A stretch of DNA of 64,000 bases, taken from assembly GCF_947490405.1 (NCBI RefSeq), contig NZ_CANLGU010000002.1, forward strand, positions 794,455 through 858,454, in the 5' to 3' direction. A model generated the notes under the pieces. The model was given only the letters and a program-made list of their open reading frames with translations, was not told where the DNA came from and searched no databases. The position numbers and the translations under genes are program-made. This document shows positions 34,456 through 44,194 of this stretch, piece by piece. Position 1 is the stretch's first letter, and each line of letters begins with the position of its first letter. This DNA comes from an uncultured Algibacter sp. (GTDB taxonomy: Bacteria; Bacteroidota; Bacteroidia; Flavobacteriales; Flavobacteriaceae).

Positions 34456-35353
34456 GCTTGAACATAGTGTTAATCAGCGGATAAATTTATCAAATAAAAC
34501 TGTTGAACTTTATATAAAACGTGAGGATAAAATTCATCCTTTTGTTTCAGGAAATAAGTACAGAAAGCTTAAATATAATCTTGATGCAGCTAAAAAACTT
34601 GGTTTTAAAACCTTACTTACTTTTGGTGGTGCATTTTCAAATCATATAGCTGCTGTGGCAGCAGCAGGGAGTTTATTAGGATTTAAAACTATTGGAGTCA
34701 TAAGGGGTGAAGAGTTAGAAGATATGGTGCCTACTAATGCCACTTTAAGTTTTGCAAAAGAAAAAGGGATGCAATTTAAGTTTGTTACCAGAGAGTCTTA
34801 TAGAAATAAAACTTCAAAAGCGTTTTTAAAGAATTTAAAGGATGAATATGGAGTGTTTTATACAATTCCAGAGGGAGGGACAAATGCCCTAGCTGTTAAG
34901 GGGTGTGAAGAAATTTTAACTCCTGATGATGAGGTGTTCAATTATGTTTGTTGTGCAGTAGGTACTGGCGGGACAATTTCGGGACTTATAAATTGTTCAA
35001 AACCCAGTCAACAAGTTTTAGGTTTTCCTGCTCTAAAAGGGAGCTTTTTGAAGGAAGATATTAGTAAATTTGTAACGAAAAACAATTGGAAGTTAATTAC
35101 TGATTATCATTTTGGGGGTTATGCTAAAATAAATGAGAAATTAGTAACGTTTATCAATCAGTTTAAAAAAGATTTTGATGTGCCTTTAGATCCTATTTAT
35201 ACAGGAAAAATGTTATTCGGGATTATGGATTTAATTGATAATAATTATTTTTCAAAGGGGTCTAAAATACTTGTAATTCATACAGGAGGATTGCAGGGTA
35301 TTGAAGGTATGAATGTTACTTTAAAAAGTAAGAAGTTATCTGTAATCATTTAA
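34445..35353 (+). CDS. ACC deaminase / D-cysteine desulfhydrase family PLP enzyme
   Basis: 302 residues of the fold-type II PLP family. Substrate and cofactor segments are visible: KREDKIHPFVSGNKYRKLKY with the Schiff-base Lys (in GNKYRK, about residue 35), FGGAFSNHIAAVAAAG, PEGGTNALAVKG and GTGGTISGL for the phosphate cup, and HTGGLQG at the end. The family deaminates 1-aminocyclopropane-1-carboxylate or desulfurates D-cysteine; the latter is more common in bacteria outside the rhizosphere. It overlaps the upstream membrane protein gene by 11 bp and precedes a glucosaminidase gene by 4 bp. Confidence 0.88.
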   Translation: MIFKLEHSVNQRINLSNKTVELYIKREDKIHPFVSGNKYRKLKYNLDAAKKLGFKTLLTFGGAFSNHIAAVAAAGSLLGFKTIGVIRGEELEDMVPTNATLSFAKEKGMQFKFVTRESYRNKTSKAFLKNLKDEYGVFYTIPEGGTNALAVKGCEEILTPDDEVFNYVCCAVGTGGTISGLINCSKPSQQVLGFPALKGSFLKEDISKFVTKNNWKLITDYHFGGYAKINEKLVTFINQFKKDFDVPLDPIYTGKMLFGIMDLIDNNYFSKGSKILVIHTGGLQGIEGMNVTLKSKKLSVII

Positions 35354-35357
35354 AATA

Positions 35358-36149
35358 ATGAGTAGATTAGTTGTTGTTTTGTTTGTATCGCTTATGGTAT
35401 TTAGTTGTAAATCTAAAAAAGGAATTGTAACTAAAAAACCTAATGACACGGTAACACCTGTAAATAAAAATGAAAACGATAAAGTTGAAAAACCAACTAA
35501 AGTTTATGCCAATAATACCGAGCGTTACATAGATATACACAAAGTTACTGCACAGCAAGAAATGAGTTTGTATGGTATACCAGCGAGTATCACTTTAGCA
35601 CAAGGAATTCTAGAATCTGGCTCAGGAAAGGGTAGGTTATCTGTTGAAGCAAATAATCACTTTGGTATAAAGTGTCATGGTTGGTCTGGAAAAAAGATTT
35701 ATCATGATGATGATGAAAAACAAGAGTGTTTCAGAAAGTATAAGGATGCTAAATATTCTTTTAGAGACCATTCGTTGTTTTTATCTGAGCGAAAGCGTTA
35801 TTCGAAACTTTTTAAATTAAAAAAAGAAGACTATAAAGGTTGGGCAAAAGGTTTGAAAGCAGCTGGATATGCTACCGATAAAAAATACCCACAAAAGCTT
35901 ATTAGTTTAATTGAGCGTTATAAGTTGTATGAGTTTGATAAAGAAGTTATGGGTGATACTTATGTTAAATATAAAAGCCCCGAGGTTAATGAGGCAGTGA
36001 CTTATACAGTTGTTAAGGGTGATACTTTGTATTCTATTTCCAAACGCTATAATATTTCAGTAGAAAAACTTCAAAATATAAATGGTTTACGTGATTCAGC
36101 TTTAAGTATTGGGCAAGTATTAGTTGTAAAACCATCATCAAAAAATTAA
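35358..36149 (+). CDS. Lipoprotein glucosaminidase with LysM domain
   Basis: 263 residues: a lipoprotein signal (VSLMVFSC, Cys17), a Lys/Asn-rich linker, and a glucosaminidase domain from about residue 57 (YIDIHKVTAQQEMSLYGIPA, SITLAQGILESGSGKG with the catalytic Glu, NNHFGIKCHGW). A single LysM domain ends the protein (YTVVKGDTLYSISKRYNIS). It would hydrolyse beta-1,4 bonds of the peptidoglycan glycan strand from the envelope side. It lies 4 bp after the PLP enzyme gene and 9 bp before hemL, in a compact co-oriented run. Confidence 0.93.
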   Translation: MSRLVVVLFVSLMVFSCKSKKGIVTKKPNDTVTPVNKNENDKVEKPTKVYANNTERYIDIHKVTAQQEMSLYGIPASITLAQGILESGSGKGRLSVEANNHFGIKCHGWSGKKIYHDDDEKQECFRKYKDAKYSFRDHSLFLSERKRYSKLFKLKKEDYKGWAKGLKAAGYATDKKYPQKLISLIERYKLYEFDKEVMGDTYVKYKSPEVNEAVTYTVVKGDTLYSISKRYNISVEKLQNINGLRDSALSIGQVLVVKPSSKN

Positions 36150-36158
36150 TAAGAATTC

Positions 36159-37448
36159 ATGATTTATAAGAGAAGCAGTGCGTTGTTCGCTGAAGCAGAA
36201 AAAGTGATTCCAGGAGGAGTAAACTCTCCGGTTAGAGCGTTTAAAGGAGTTGGCGGAACTCCAATTTTTGTTGACGAGGCTAAAGGGGCTTATTTGTATG
36301 ATGCTGATGGCAATCGTTTGATTGATTATATCAATTCTTGGGGACCTATGATTTTGGGGCATGCCCACGAACCTGTTGTAAATGCAGTTGTTGAAAAAGC
36401 TAAGAAAGGAACATCGTTTGGGATGCCAACAGAAATTGAAACTCAAATTGCAGAATTAGCGGTGTCTATGGTGCCCAATATTGATAAAATTCGCTTTGTT
36501 AATTCTGGAACAGAGGCTTGTATGAGTGCGGTGCGTTTAGCAAGAGGTTTTACAGGGAAGGATAAAATTATCAAGTTTGCAGGTTGTTATCACGGGCATT
36601 CGGATTCGTTTTTAATTCAAGCAGGGAGTGGTGCAAGCACATTTGGGACACCTAATAGTCCGGGTGTTACACAAGGAACCGCTAAGGATACGTTGCTGGC
36701 TAGATATAATGATATTGATAATGTATCTGAGCTTATAAATTCTAATAAGAATGAAATAGCCTGTATTATCATTGAGCCTGTTGCCGGAAATATGGGGTGT
36801 ATTCCACCTAAAGAAGGCTTTTTGCAAGCATTAAGAGATTTATGTGATGCCAATGATATATTATTAGTTTTTGATGAGGTGATGACGGGATTTCGTTTAG
36901 CTAAAGGTGGTGCACAAGAATTGTTTGGAATACAAGCTGATATTGTATGTTTTGGTAAAGTGATTGGTGGTGGGTTGCCAGTTGGTGCCTTTGCTGCTAG
37001 AAATGAAATTATGAACCATTTAGCGCCTTTAGGGCCTGTATATCAGGCGGGAACACTAAGTGGGAATCCATTGGCAATGGCAGCTGGATTAGCTATGCTT
37101 ACAGAATTAAATACAGATACTGATGTATTTAATAGGCTTAAAGAAAAAACAGTGTATTTGCACGAAGGTATTGCTAAAGTTTTGAATGATAATAGTATCA
37201 TGCATACTATAAACAGAGTAGGTTCTATGATTTCTGTGCATTTTGATGAAGCAGATGTTATTGACTTTGATACAGCTGCAAAAGGCAATAATGATACATT
37301 TAAAAAATTCTTTCACGGTATGCTAAATGCTGGGGTATATATAGCTCCTAGTGCTTTTGAAACTTGGTTTTTAACAGATGCATTAAGTTATGAGGATTTA
37401 GATTTTACTATAGATGCTGTAGATAAAGTTGCCAAAACATTAAAGTAA
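36159..37448 (+). CDS. hemL: Glutamate-1-semialdehyde 2,1-aminomutase
   Basis: PLP enzyme that converts glutamate-1-semialdehyde to 5-aminolevulinate, the committed tetrapyrrole precursor in the C5 pathway. Diagnostic segments are [20 protein letters not shown] at the N-terminus, GCYHGHSD, the Asp in [12 protein letters not shown], and the PLP-Lys in [16 protein letters not shown]. The length of 429 is normal. It lies 9 bp after the glucosaminidase gene. A Crp-family regulator follows after 36 bp. Confidence 0.97.
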   Translation: MIYKRSSALFAEAEKVIPGGVNSPVRAFKGVGGTPIFVDEAKGAYLYDADGNRLIDYINSWGPMILGHAHEPVVNAVVEKAKKGTSFGMPTEIETQIAELAVSMVPNIDKIRFVNSGTEACMSAVRLARGFTGKDKIIKFAGCYHGHSDSFLIQAGSGASTFGTPNSPGVTQGTAKDTLLARYNDIDNVSELINSNKNEIACIIIEPVAGNMGCIPPKEGFLQALRDLCDANDILLVFDEVMTGFRLAKGGAQELFGIQADIVCFGKVIGGGLPVGAFAARNEIMNHLAPLGPVYQAGTLSGNPLAMAAGLAMLTELNTDTDVFNRLKEKTVYLHEGIAKVLNDNSIMHTINRVGSMISVHFDEADVIDFDTAAKGNNDTFKKFFHGMLNAGVYIAPSAFETWFLTDALSYEDLDFTIDAVDKVAKTLK

Positions 37449-37484
37449 CCCTAGGATATTGTCTTATATCATTATAACTTAAGA

Positions 37485-38054
37485 ATGGATTGCTTAATTG
37501 ATTATATAAAATCTCGAACTAATATAGAACAAAACGATATTGATTTAATCAAAAAATATTTTGTTTATGAAGAAATTCCAGCGCAAACTAGTCTCCTAAA
37601 AGCAGGTAAAGTAGAACGATATGTTTATTTTTTAAGTCATGGTATTGTAAAAGGATATCAAAATATTGATGGAAAGATTGTTGTGCAACATTTAGTTGCT
37701 GAACATGATTTTTTTACATCTTTAGATAGTTTTATGACTGAAACACCCTCGTTAGATTATTTCGAAACTATTACAAATTGTAAGCTTGTAAAAATTTCGA
37801 AACCAGATTTTGATATTTTACAAAATGAGACTGAGTTTTGGAGTGCATTTGTAAAAGAAATTACCAATGAACACTTAAGTTGTAAGCTACAGCGTGTTAA
37901 AGATTTTCAAATATTAACAGCTAAAGAGCGTTACCTAAAATTTGTAAATCAACACCCGAAATTAGCTTTAAATGTTTCTATTGATAATATCGCTTCTTTT
38001 TTAGGAATGGAGCCTCAATCTTTAAGTCGTATTCGCAAACAAATCGCTTTCTAA
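37485..38054 (+). CDS. Crp/Fnr-family transcriptional regulator
   Basis: 189 residues: an N-terminal cyclic-nucleotide-binding-like beta-roll (IPAQTSLLKAGKVERYVYFL, HGIVKGYQ) and a C-terminal winged helix with a helix-turn-helix (VSIDNIASFLGMEPQSLSRIRKQIAF). The cAMP phosphate-binding Arg motif is absent, and there is no N-terminal Cys cluster, so neither cAMP nor an Fe-S sensor is supported. It is of the short type that occurs widely in Bacteroidota. The effector is unknown. Confidence 0.85.
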   Translation: MDCLIDYIKSRTNIEQNDIDLIKKYFVYEEIPAQTSLLKAGKVERYVYFLSHGIVKGYQNIDGKIVVQHLVAEHDFFTSLDSFMTETPSLDYFETITNCKLVKISKPDFDILQNETEFWSAFVKEITNEHLSCKLQRVKDFQILTAKERYLKFVNQHPKLALNVSIDNIASFLGMEPQSLSRIRKQIAF

Positions 38055-38114
38055 CAAATGTTATATTTAAATCCTTAGTAGTTTTTGAAATTTGCTCAAA
38101 TTAAATACACAAGC

Positions 38115-39128
38115 ATGAGCAGCGAAATTTCATTAGTAACAGGAGGAAATGGACATTTAGGTAACAACTTAGTTAGGCTTTTACTTTCAGAAAAACTAAA
38201 AGTAAGAACAACAGTCAGGAATCTTAGCAATAAAGAACCCTTTAAAGGATTAGATTGCGAAGTTGTTCAAGCTGATATTACCGATAGGAAATCTCTAAGA
38301 AAAGCATTTCAGGGAGTTACTAACTTATATGCAGTTGCTGCAAATTTTAGTTTGTGGGCTAAAAATCCTAAAGCAGAAATTTATGATAATAATATGCAGG
38401 GAACCCAAAATGTGTTCGATATTGCAAAAGCATGTGGTATTAAAAATATCGTATATGTAAGTTCAGTTGCTAGTTTAGATTTTACAATATTGCCAGCCAA
38501 TGTCGCTAATGGGTATAATAAAGATAGAAGAAATTGGTATTATAATTCTAAAAATGACTCAGATAAATTAGCATTAGAATTGGGAATAAAATACGCCATT
38601 AGAACTGTTCTAGTTTTACCTTCTGCTATGATTGGTTCTATAGCTTATAAATTAAGTTATTCTAATAACCTTGTGTTACAAGTTTTAAATGGAGAAATAC
38701 CTGTAGATACCAATATTACTTTAAACTGGGTAGATGTAAAAGACGTAGCTTTGGGGATGTATAGCGCAATGATGAAAGGTAAGGATGGTGAGAGGTATAT
38801 TTTATCTAACGAGATGCATACAACATTACAAGAAAGTGTAAAAATAGCTTCTGATCTGTATCCTGAACTAAAATTAAAAACTCCTAAAAAAGCACCAAAA
38901 TGGGTGTTATATTTTACTGCTAGTTTAATGGAGTTTAGTAGTAAAATTACTGGAAAAGAACCTCTATTGCAAAGGCATTACTTGGATATGTTTTATGGTT
39001 TAAAGCAAGATTATGATATAAGAAAATCAAGGAAAGATTTAAATTTTAATCCTAAGTCCTCAAAAAAGGCTTTTGAAGATGCTCTAAAATATTTAAAAAA
39101 TGATTGGAAAGAAAATAAAATATTATAG
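38115..39128 (+). CDS. NAD-dependent epimerase/dehydratase-type SDR
   Basis: The start at 38115 (MSSEISLVTGGNGHLG) is preferred to an upstream TTG at 38085. About 337 residues: a Rossmann motif TGGNGHLGNN near residue 9, ITDRKSLRKAF, the catalytic Ser near VYVSSVAS, and an extended-SDR Tyr/Lys region. The expected YxxxK is seen as YNSKNDSDK, which deviates and may be partly altered. The C-terminal part is substrate-binding. It resembles flavonol-reductase-like or steroid-dehydrogenase-like SDRs; substrate unknown. The Crp-family gene precedes it by about 60 bp. Confidence 0.82.
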   Translation: MSSEISLVTGGNGHLGNNLVRLLLSEKLKVRTTVRNLSNKEPFKGLDCEVVQADITDRKSLRKAFQGVTNLYAVAANFSLWAKNPKAEIYDNNMQGTQNVFDIAKACGIKNIVYVSSVASLDFTILPANVANGYNKDRRNWYYNSKNDSDKLALELGIKYAIRTVLVLPSAMIGSIAYKLSYSNNLVLQVLNGEIPVDTNITLNWVDVKDVALGMYSAMMKGKDGERYILSNEMHTTLQESVKIASDLYPELKLKTPKKAPKWVLYFTASLMEFSSKITGKEPLLQRHYLDMFYGLKQDYDIRKSRKDLNFNPKSSKKAFEDALKYLKNDWKENKIL

Positions 39129-39216
39129 AACCATACAATGATAAATAAAAACGCCTCCTAAGGCTATAGAAGGCATTTTTAACATCAATTAAACTATAAT
39201 CAAAATAATAAAATCG

Positions 39217-39681
39217 TTATTGCTTTTTCTTTCCTTTTGCTCTTTTTTCTCCTTTGTCTTTTCTTTTCATAGCCATACGAGCTTGAGCCTTTTCCCATTT
39301 TGCATATTGCTCGTCGTTTAAAATATCTTTCATTTTTGCCTTCATAGCAATTTTATGGTCTAATTTAGCATTGGCCATTTTTAAACGCTCTTCTTGTGAT
39401 GGTTTTTTAAATTCTCCATTTTCTTTTTGGGCTTTACGTGCCTCCATCATGGATTTTCTTTTGGTAGCGTTTTCTAGATTGATTTTTTGAATCTTGGCTT
39501 GTTGCGATTCGTTTAAATCTAAAAATAAGGTCATTTTTTTTGTTTGCAGTGTTGCAATTTCTTCGGCAGAAAGATTCATCATTTTATTGGCTCTTTCTCC
39601 TTTGTTTCCTTTTTTGTTATGCTGTTGCGCAGTAGCTTGCAATGCGAACATAGCTAATGCAAGAATTAAAATTTTTCTCAT
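39217..39681 (-). CDS. Spy/CpxP-like periplasmic protein
   Basis: 154 residues with a signal peptide (about 1-18, ending ATAQ). The mature protein is helical and highly basic: MNLSAEEIATLQTKKMTLFL, LDLNESQQAKIQKINLENAT, LDHKIAMKAKMKDILNDEQY, ending in a Lys-rich tail. The LTxxQ-like spacing and DEQYAKW recall the Spy/CpxP or DUF4890 group of periplasmic stress chaperones. No function is proven. A weak hairpin between this and the SDR gene (39149-39180) may terminate both transcripts. Confidence 0.7.
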   Translation of the reverse strand: MRKILILALAMFALQATAQQHNKKGNKGERANKMMNLSAEEIATLQTKKMTLFLDLNESQQAKIQKINLENATKRKSMMEARKAQKENGEFKKPSQEERLKMANAKLDHKIAMKAKMKDILNDEQYAKWEKAQARMAMKRKDKGEKRAKGKKKQ

Positions 39682-39934
39682 GGTATTATGTTTTTATTGT
39701 GTTTGTTCTTTGGACTTTTACTTTTTAAAAAGGTTTAATTACTATTCATATTTTAACGTGACATTAACACTATTTGAGCATTTTGAATGTGGAAACGGAT
39801 TTGCGTAAGGAGTTGATTGGTATGTTTGAAAGCCCCAATGAAAGAGAGGTTTAGTAGTGAAATATTAATCTTCACGAATTTATTAATTTAAACAGAAATT
39901 AGTTAGTAAAGCCACTCTTGCGGTAACATCAGGA

Positions 39935-41152
39935 TTACTTTAAAAAAGGGATTTTTAAATTAATACCTGTTTGTAAATCTGGAGCATTATTTACCAAAAA
40001 ATCTTGTTTTAGAAAAAGGTTGAGCAAGAATTTAGGCGTGCCGTATGTGTAGATAAAATTCCAAGTAACTAAAGGTTCGTAAAGAGTAAAAACACCGTTT
40101 TGCCATCCAGCATTAATTTCGCGCCATTTACCTAGAAGTTTAAAGTAATCGGTTTCGTCTTTTTTATTGTAACGTGATTGTGCTTGATAGTTTATGCCAA
40201 AAGCGTTGAAGTTGCCTTTTTTTGTGTATTTGGTAATTTCAACTTCTCCTTCAACAGTCCCAAGGTAGCGGTTGTTACCCAAATCAATAACATCTTTAAA
40301 ATTGATGAGATTTTTTCGAAGTATGTTGGCTCCGAAGGCAAAATTTAGCTCATAATTATTTCTCAGAGGGAGCTTTTTTATAGCATTAGCAGACAGACCT
40401 GCATCTATTGAAGCATTGAACCTAGATGTGTTCCAGCTTAAATGCGTGCCAAAATTTAGATAAATATTTTTGGTTTTATTGATGTTGAGTTTGGGGTAGT
40501 AGTAATGACTAAACTCGAAACCGCCAATAAAAAAAGCGTTGTTATTAAGGTTTAGTGTACTTCCATTTCTGTCTTGATAAGTAAAATTAACTTGATTTAA
40601 ACCGTAGTAACGTCTACCAAAAGGGTCTTCACCTCCTGCAATGTTTGAATGAAACCACTCAATGCTTTCATCACTTGTAAATAATGAAAATGGATGTTTT
40701 CCTTTGGTAATTAGGTAACTACGCATATTAATTGCTAACTCGTGTTGGTTATTTATCGGGAAAGAAGCATTTACTCTAAACTCTTTAATAACTGCATCTA
40801 TAACAATATTCATGTAATCTGCAGGAGTAATATCTTGGTCGATGAAATTAAAAGGACGGTCATGCCATTTAATTTTACTTAATTGTTGGCGAACCACTGG
40901 GTCTTTCGGTAAATAGGCTTCCACAAAAGGATGGAATGTGTTTCCGCTGGAATAGTTGAATGATAATGTTGGGGTTTTGGAAGGAATATATTTAAAATTT
41001 GTATTAATTCTAGAACTAAATATTCCAAAGTGATGTGTAGATAAAAGGCTGGGGTTTTGAATGCCATTTTTTATTGATAAGCTATCTTTTTCTTGAGCAA
41101 CGATAACGAAACTACATAAGCAGAATACAATAAAAAGTTTTTTTCTAAGCAT
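39935..41152 (-). CDS. Outer-membrane beta-barrel-like protein, unknown function
   Basis: 405 residues with a signal peptide (about 1-19, ending VAQ). The mature sequence alternates hydrophobic and polar residues with many aromatic strand ends (HELAINMRSYLI, NFTYQDRNGSTLNLNN, FIGGFEFSHYYYPKLN, NYELNFAFGANIL) and ends in INLKIPFLK. This suggests a barrel of 12-16 strands. I do not recognise a family; flavobacterial genomes contain many such proteins. It shares direction with the TPR gene upstream (36-bp gap), so they may be co-transcribed. Confidence 0.7.
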   Translation of the reverse strand: MLRKKLFIVFCLCSFVIVAQEKDSLSIKNGIQNPSLLSTHHFGIFSSRINTNFKYIPSKTPTLSFNYSSGNTFHPFVEAYLPKDPVVRQQLSKIKWHDRPFNFIDQDITPADYMNIVIDAVIKEFRVNASFPINNQHELAINMRSYLITKGKHPFSLFTSDESIEWFHSNIAGGEDPFGRRYYGLNQVNFTYQDRNGSTLNLNNNAFFIGGFEFSHYYYPKLNINKTKNIYLNFGTHLSWNTSRFNASIDAGLSANAIKKLPLRNNYELNFAFGANILRKNLINFKDVIDLGNNRYLGTVEGEVEITKYTKKGNFNAFGINYQAQSRYNKKDETDYFKLLGKWREINAGWQNGVFTLYEPLVTWNFIYTYGTPKFLLNLFLKQDFLVNNAPDLQTGINLKIPFLK

Positions 41153-41188
41153 TGTGTAAAAATAGATAAAGTTTGAGTAATAAGTAAT

Positions 41189-42709
41189 TTAGGTATTGTT
41201 TAATTCTTTTTGTGCTTGAGTTATTAACTGTAATGTAGCTTTGTATAAGCCTTCATTATTCATTTTGCTTTTTAACCAGCTGTAAAAACTTATTACAAAA
41301 ATATCTTCTTTGTGTGTTTCTAACCAGTCAAAAGCATTTTCAACTTTATTTTTGAAAGCTTCTGAAGTAACTTGTTTTGGGTTCTTGTAATACATTTCAA
41401 CTAAGCCTAAATATGTTATTACTCGATCTTGTTTTATACTTTTTAAGTAAGAGTAGTAACTTCTTTTGAAGCTCCGAAATTTAGATTCAGCTAAATTTAT
41501 ATTTTGTGACTCTATATGAAGTAAAATTTCAACTAGATTTTTTTTAATAACCCACTCAATTCCTGCTTTTTCTTTATACCATTGGTCTGAATGTTTGAAT
41601 TTTGAAAGTAGATTATGTGCTTTTTTAAAATTATTTTTTTGAAAGTGAAATACAATTAAGCTTAAATGGATATCTAACAATCCCTCTGTGTCTTGATGTT
41701 TATTATCAATAATAGGTTCTAGAATTTCTATAGCATGGTCTTGTTGGTTATTGTAGTTTGCGTTTAAAGCTTTTAGTAGCAGGTGTTTTAATTTGAATAT
41801 GCTATAATACTTCTTTTTATGTAAAAGCATTTGTTGAAGCATAAGTTCTAAATAGAATAAGGATTCTTTAAATTTTTTATTTCTGAACAAGGTGTTGGCT
41901 ATAGCGTATAAAATTTGAATATGATAATAGCCTTGTTTTTCTGTGTTTTTATTTGTGAGTATAGAATGATAATTAGAAATTAAAAAGGGTTCTATTTTTA
42001 AATAATCTTTGGTTATAAATGCTGAAATACTTGAAATAGTAACTAATTGGTATAATGCTTTAAATGATATAATATCGTTTAAATTTATTTTATGTGCTTT
42101 TAAAGTATTATTTAAAATGGTTTGAAAATCCAATACTTTAGCTTGATATGAAATACTATTTAAGGTTTTCTTGATTTTAGCATAAACAATATTGAGTTCG
42201 TCTTCTAATAGACTGTTTTTCTGATTGTTTTTTAATTTTAAAGAAAGGGAGTCTATATCTACCAAAGGGTATGCATGAGCAAACTGAATTTGAGTGTTGT
42301 AAATTTCATTTAAAAACGGAAATAAATCATGTGCTTTAGCCAGTTTTTCTGCTTTGTCTAAAATCTTATAAGCTATTTTAAAATGTTTTTGTTGTAAAAA
42401 AGATTTGGCAGCTAGTATGTATTTAATGATTTGCATGTCTGTAGAATTCTCTTCTTGGAGACTTTGGTTTGCTGTAAAATCTATTAAAGATTCATATAAG
42501 CGTTTTCTTAAGGCGTGGTAAGCATCTTTTTTCTGACTGCCATAAAGTGTCTTGCAAATAGTATTTGAGTTTTGTTCTTTTTTTAATAGAAGTTTAAATA
42601 ATGCAACGTTTTTGGTGTCATTTCGTTTGTTCTTTTTTGTTAAATATGAGATGAATTTTTGTTGTTCTTCGGTAGAAAAAGTTAAAATTATTGTATTTAA
42701 TTCAGTCAT
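41189..42709 (-). CDS. TPR-like helical repeat protein, unknown function
   Basis: 506 residues without a signal peptide, so cytoplasmic. The N-terminal region (FSTEEQQKFISYLTKKNKRN, then LRKRLYESLIDF) recalls a conserved Bacteroidota segment that resembles a regulatory or recruitment motif. The rest is alpha-helical with repeats such as AAKSFLQQKHFKIAYKILDKAEKLA and LYAIANTLFRNKKFKESLFYL, like tetratricopeptide repeats. It may be a scaffold. It lies 36 bp upstream of the outer-membrane barrel gene in the same direction. Confidence 0.65.
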   Translation of the reverse strand: MTELNTIILTFSTEEQQKFISYLTKKNKRNDTKNVALFKLLLKKEQNSNTICKTLYGSQKKDAYHALRKRLYESLIDFTANQSLQEENSTDMQIIKYILAAKSFLQQKHFKIAYKILDKAEKLAKAHDLFPFLNEIYNTQIQFAHAYPLVDIDSLSLKLKNNQKNSLLEDELNIVYAKIKKTLNSISYQAKVLDFQTILNNTLKAHKINLNDIISFKALYQLVTISSISAFITKDYLKIEPFLISNYHSILTNKNTEKQGYYHIQILYAIANTLFRNKKFKESLFYLELMLQQMLLHKKKYYSIFKLKHLLLKALNANYNNQQDHAIEILEPIIDNKHQDTEGLLDIHLSLIVFHFQKNNFKKAHNLLSKFKHSDQWYKEKAGIEWVIKKNLVEILLHIESQNINLAESKFRSFKRSYYSYLKSIKQDRVITYLGLVEMYYKNPKQVTSEAFKNKVENAFDWLETHKEDIFVISFYSWLKSKMNNEGLYKATLQLITQAQKELNNT

Positions 42710-42825
42710 TTAATAATCAGTAAATAATTTTTATTGTCATTAAATATAATTATTTATAGTGTATAAGTAATTTTTATATCGTCAGTTTTTTAAAAATATT
42801 GTGTTTTTATGTGCTATTGCATTTC

Positions 42826-42839
42826 GCAGTTTTGTATCA
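42826..42839 (+). promoter_or_regulatory. Putative promoter element shared with 21797-21810
   Basis: The same 14 bases as at 21797 (GCAGTTTTGTATCA) lie 21 bp before the ATG at 42861. They fall inside the longer ORF starting at 42801, which supports the shorter start. Confidence 0.4.
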
Positions 42840-42860
42840 GAATCATTAAAAACAAAAAAG

Positions 42861-43343
42861 ATGAATTATCAAACAACAGTTTCAATAGATGAAAAATCAA
42901 AAGAAACAAAAGTTAAAAAAGAAATTAAAGTGTATGATCAAAAACCAACAGCGGCATTCATAGGAGCTTCGTGGACTGCTTTGTTAGTTGGTATGACATC
43001 GTATTGTATTGGTTTGTGGAATGCGGATATGATGCTTAACGAAAAAGGGTATTACTTTACAATATTGCTTTTTGGTTTATTCTCTGTAATCTCTGTTCAA
43101 AAAGCAGTTAGAGATAAAATGGAAGATATTCCTGTAACTGATATTTATTATAGTATTAGTTGGTTTACAACCATGGCTTCTATTGTACTTCTTGTTATTG
43201 GGCTTTGGAATGCCGATTTACTTTTAAGTGAAAAAGGATTTTATGGGATGTCTTTCCTTTTAAGTCTATTTGCCGCTATTGCTGTACAGAAAAACACTAG
43301 AGATGTGCAATATATTGAGAGGAATGATGATGAATCTAAATAG
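42861..43343 (+). CDS. YiaA/YiaB-like inner-membrane protein
   Basis: The start is taken at 42861 ([15 protein letters not shown]), because the earlier ATG at 42801 would place the putative promoter inside the gene. About 160 residues. Four membrane helices form two repeats of the YiaA/B two-helix domain, each with a near-identical GLWNAD motif ([20 protein letters not shown] and [20 protein letters not shown]). The function of the family is unknown. A terminator follows. Confidence 0.85.
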   Translation: MNYQTTVSIDEKSKETKVKKEIKVYDQKPTAAFIGASWTALLVGMTSYCIGLWNADMMLNEKGYYFTILLFGLFSVISVQKAVRDKMEDIPVTDIYYSISWFTTMASIVLLVIGLWNADLLLSEKGFYGMSFLLSLFAAIAVQKNTRDVQYIERNDDESK

Positions 43344-43405
43344 TTTAAATAAGGTCTCAAAGCAAAAAATATAATGGGTTGTTTTGATGATTGGTTAGTT
43401 AACCC

Positions 43406-43437
43406 AAAACCTCGTGGCTTTTTGGTTGCGAGGTTTT
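43406..43437 (+). terminator. Terminator after the YiaA/B gene
   Basis: A 9-bp stem AAAACCTCG / CGAGGTTTT (43406-43414 and 43429-43437) with a 14-nt loop and a T run, just before the next gene. Confidence 0.7.
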
Positions 43438-43459
43438 AAAATAAAATAATTGATGATTT

Positions 43460-44155
43460 ATGAAATCAAAACTTACTAAAGAATTGTTGAAGTTTTCTTC
43501 AGAAAATTTAATGCCTTCAGTCCCAGATACGAGAAGATTTCTTGAACTTTTAGCAGTTGTATTTACTGCATTAGGGAAATTCATTTTCATGGATTTACTC
43601 GATTACAGATTGTTTTATGTAGTATTTGCGATATTATGCTGGAGTCTTTACATTTTGGCTAGATGTAAGAAAGAAAAAGATGTTTTGAAGTATTGGGGGT
43701 TCAGATTCGATAATTTTAAAGAAACTTTAATGATGATTCTTCCTTTTGGTATTTTAGCAATAATATCTTTTCTAGTTATTGGATATAATCAAGGTACAAT
43801 CAATTTAAGTTGGCATATTTTTCCTATTTTGATTACATATCCACTTTGGGGTGTAATGCAACAATTTTTAACTATTGGTCTAATAGCAGGAAATTTAAAT
43901 CATCTCAAGAGTGTAAAAATCAATAAGGTTTTAATTATAATATTTACTGCGGTGTTATTTTCCATAGTACATTACCCTTCATTATGGCTGATGATTGGCA
44001 CATTCTTCTTAGCAATTTTTTACGGTATTGTGTATTTAAAAAATAATAACCTTTATGTTATGGGGCTTTTTCATAGTTGGTTAGGTGCGTTTTTTTATTA
44101 TACAGTTTTAGACGAAGATCCATTTAAGGATGTTTTCTTAAAGCTTTTTCTCTAA
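43460..44155 (+). CDS. CPBP-like membrane protein with altered motif 1
   Basis: 231 residues and about seven hydrophobic segments. The topology matches CPBP (CaaX protease and bacteriocin-processing, Abi) proteins: motif 1 region WGVMQQFLTIG (residues 130-140), motif 2 FSIVHYPS with His171, and motif 3 GLFHSWLGA with His205. In active CPBP enzymes motif 1 is EExxxR, with a catalytic Glu pair; here it is QQxxxxG (Gln134-Gln135). It may be inactive or a variant subfamily. It is alone between a terminator and the alpha/beta hydrolase pair, 39 bp upstream of them. Confidence 0.7.
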   Translation: MKSKLTKELLKFSSENLMPSVPDTRRFLELLAVVFTALGKFIFMDLLDYRLFYVVFAILCWSLYILARCKKEKDVLKYWGFRFDNFKETLMMILPFGILAIISFLVIGYNQGTINLSWHIFPILITYPLWGVMQQFLTIGLIAGNLNHLKSVKINKVLIIIFTAVLFSIVHYPSLWLMIGTFFLAIFYGIVYLKNNNLYVMGLFHSWLGAFFYYTVLDEDPFKDVFLKLFL

Positions 44156-44194
44156 ATTCATTTATTGTATATTAGTAATTAAACAGTTTTAGTA

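Noticed and set aside
39494-39808. Cys/Phe-rich open frame on the plus strand
   Set aside because: Most of it is antisense to the Spy-like gene, and the composition is typical of an antisense shadow.
43399-43590. Minus-strand open frame at the start of the CPBP gene
   Set aside because: It is antisense to the CPBP coding region and the terminator, with no family features.
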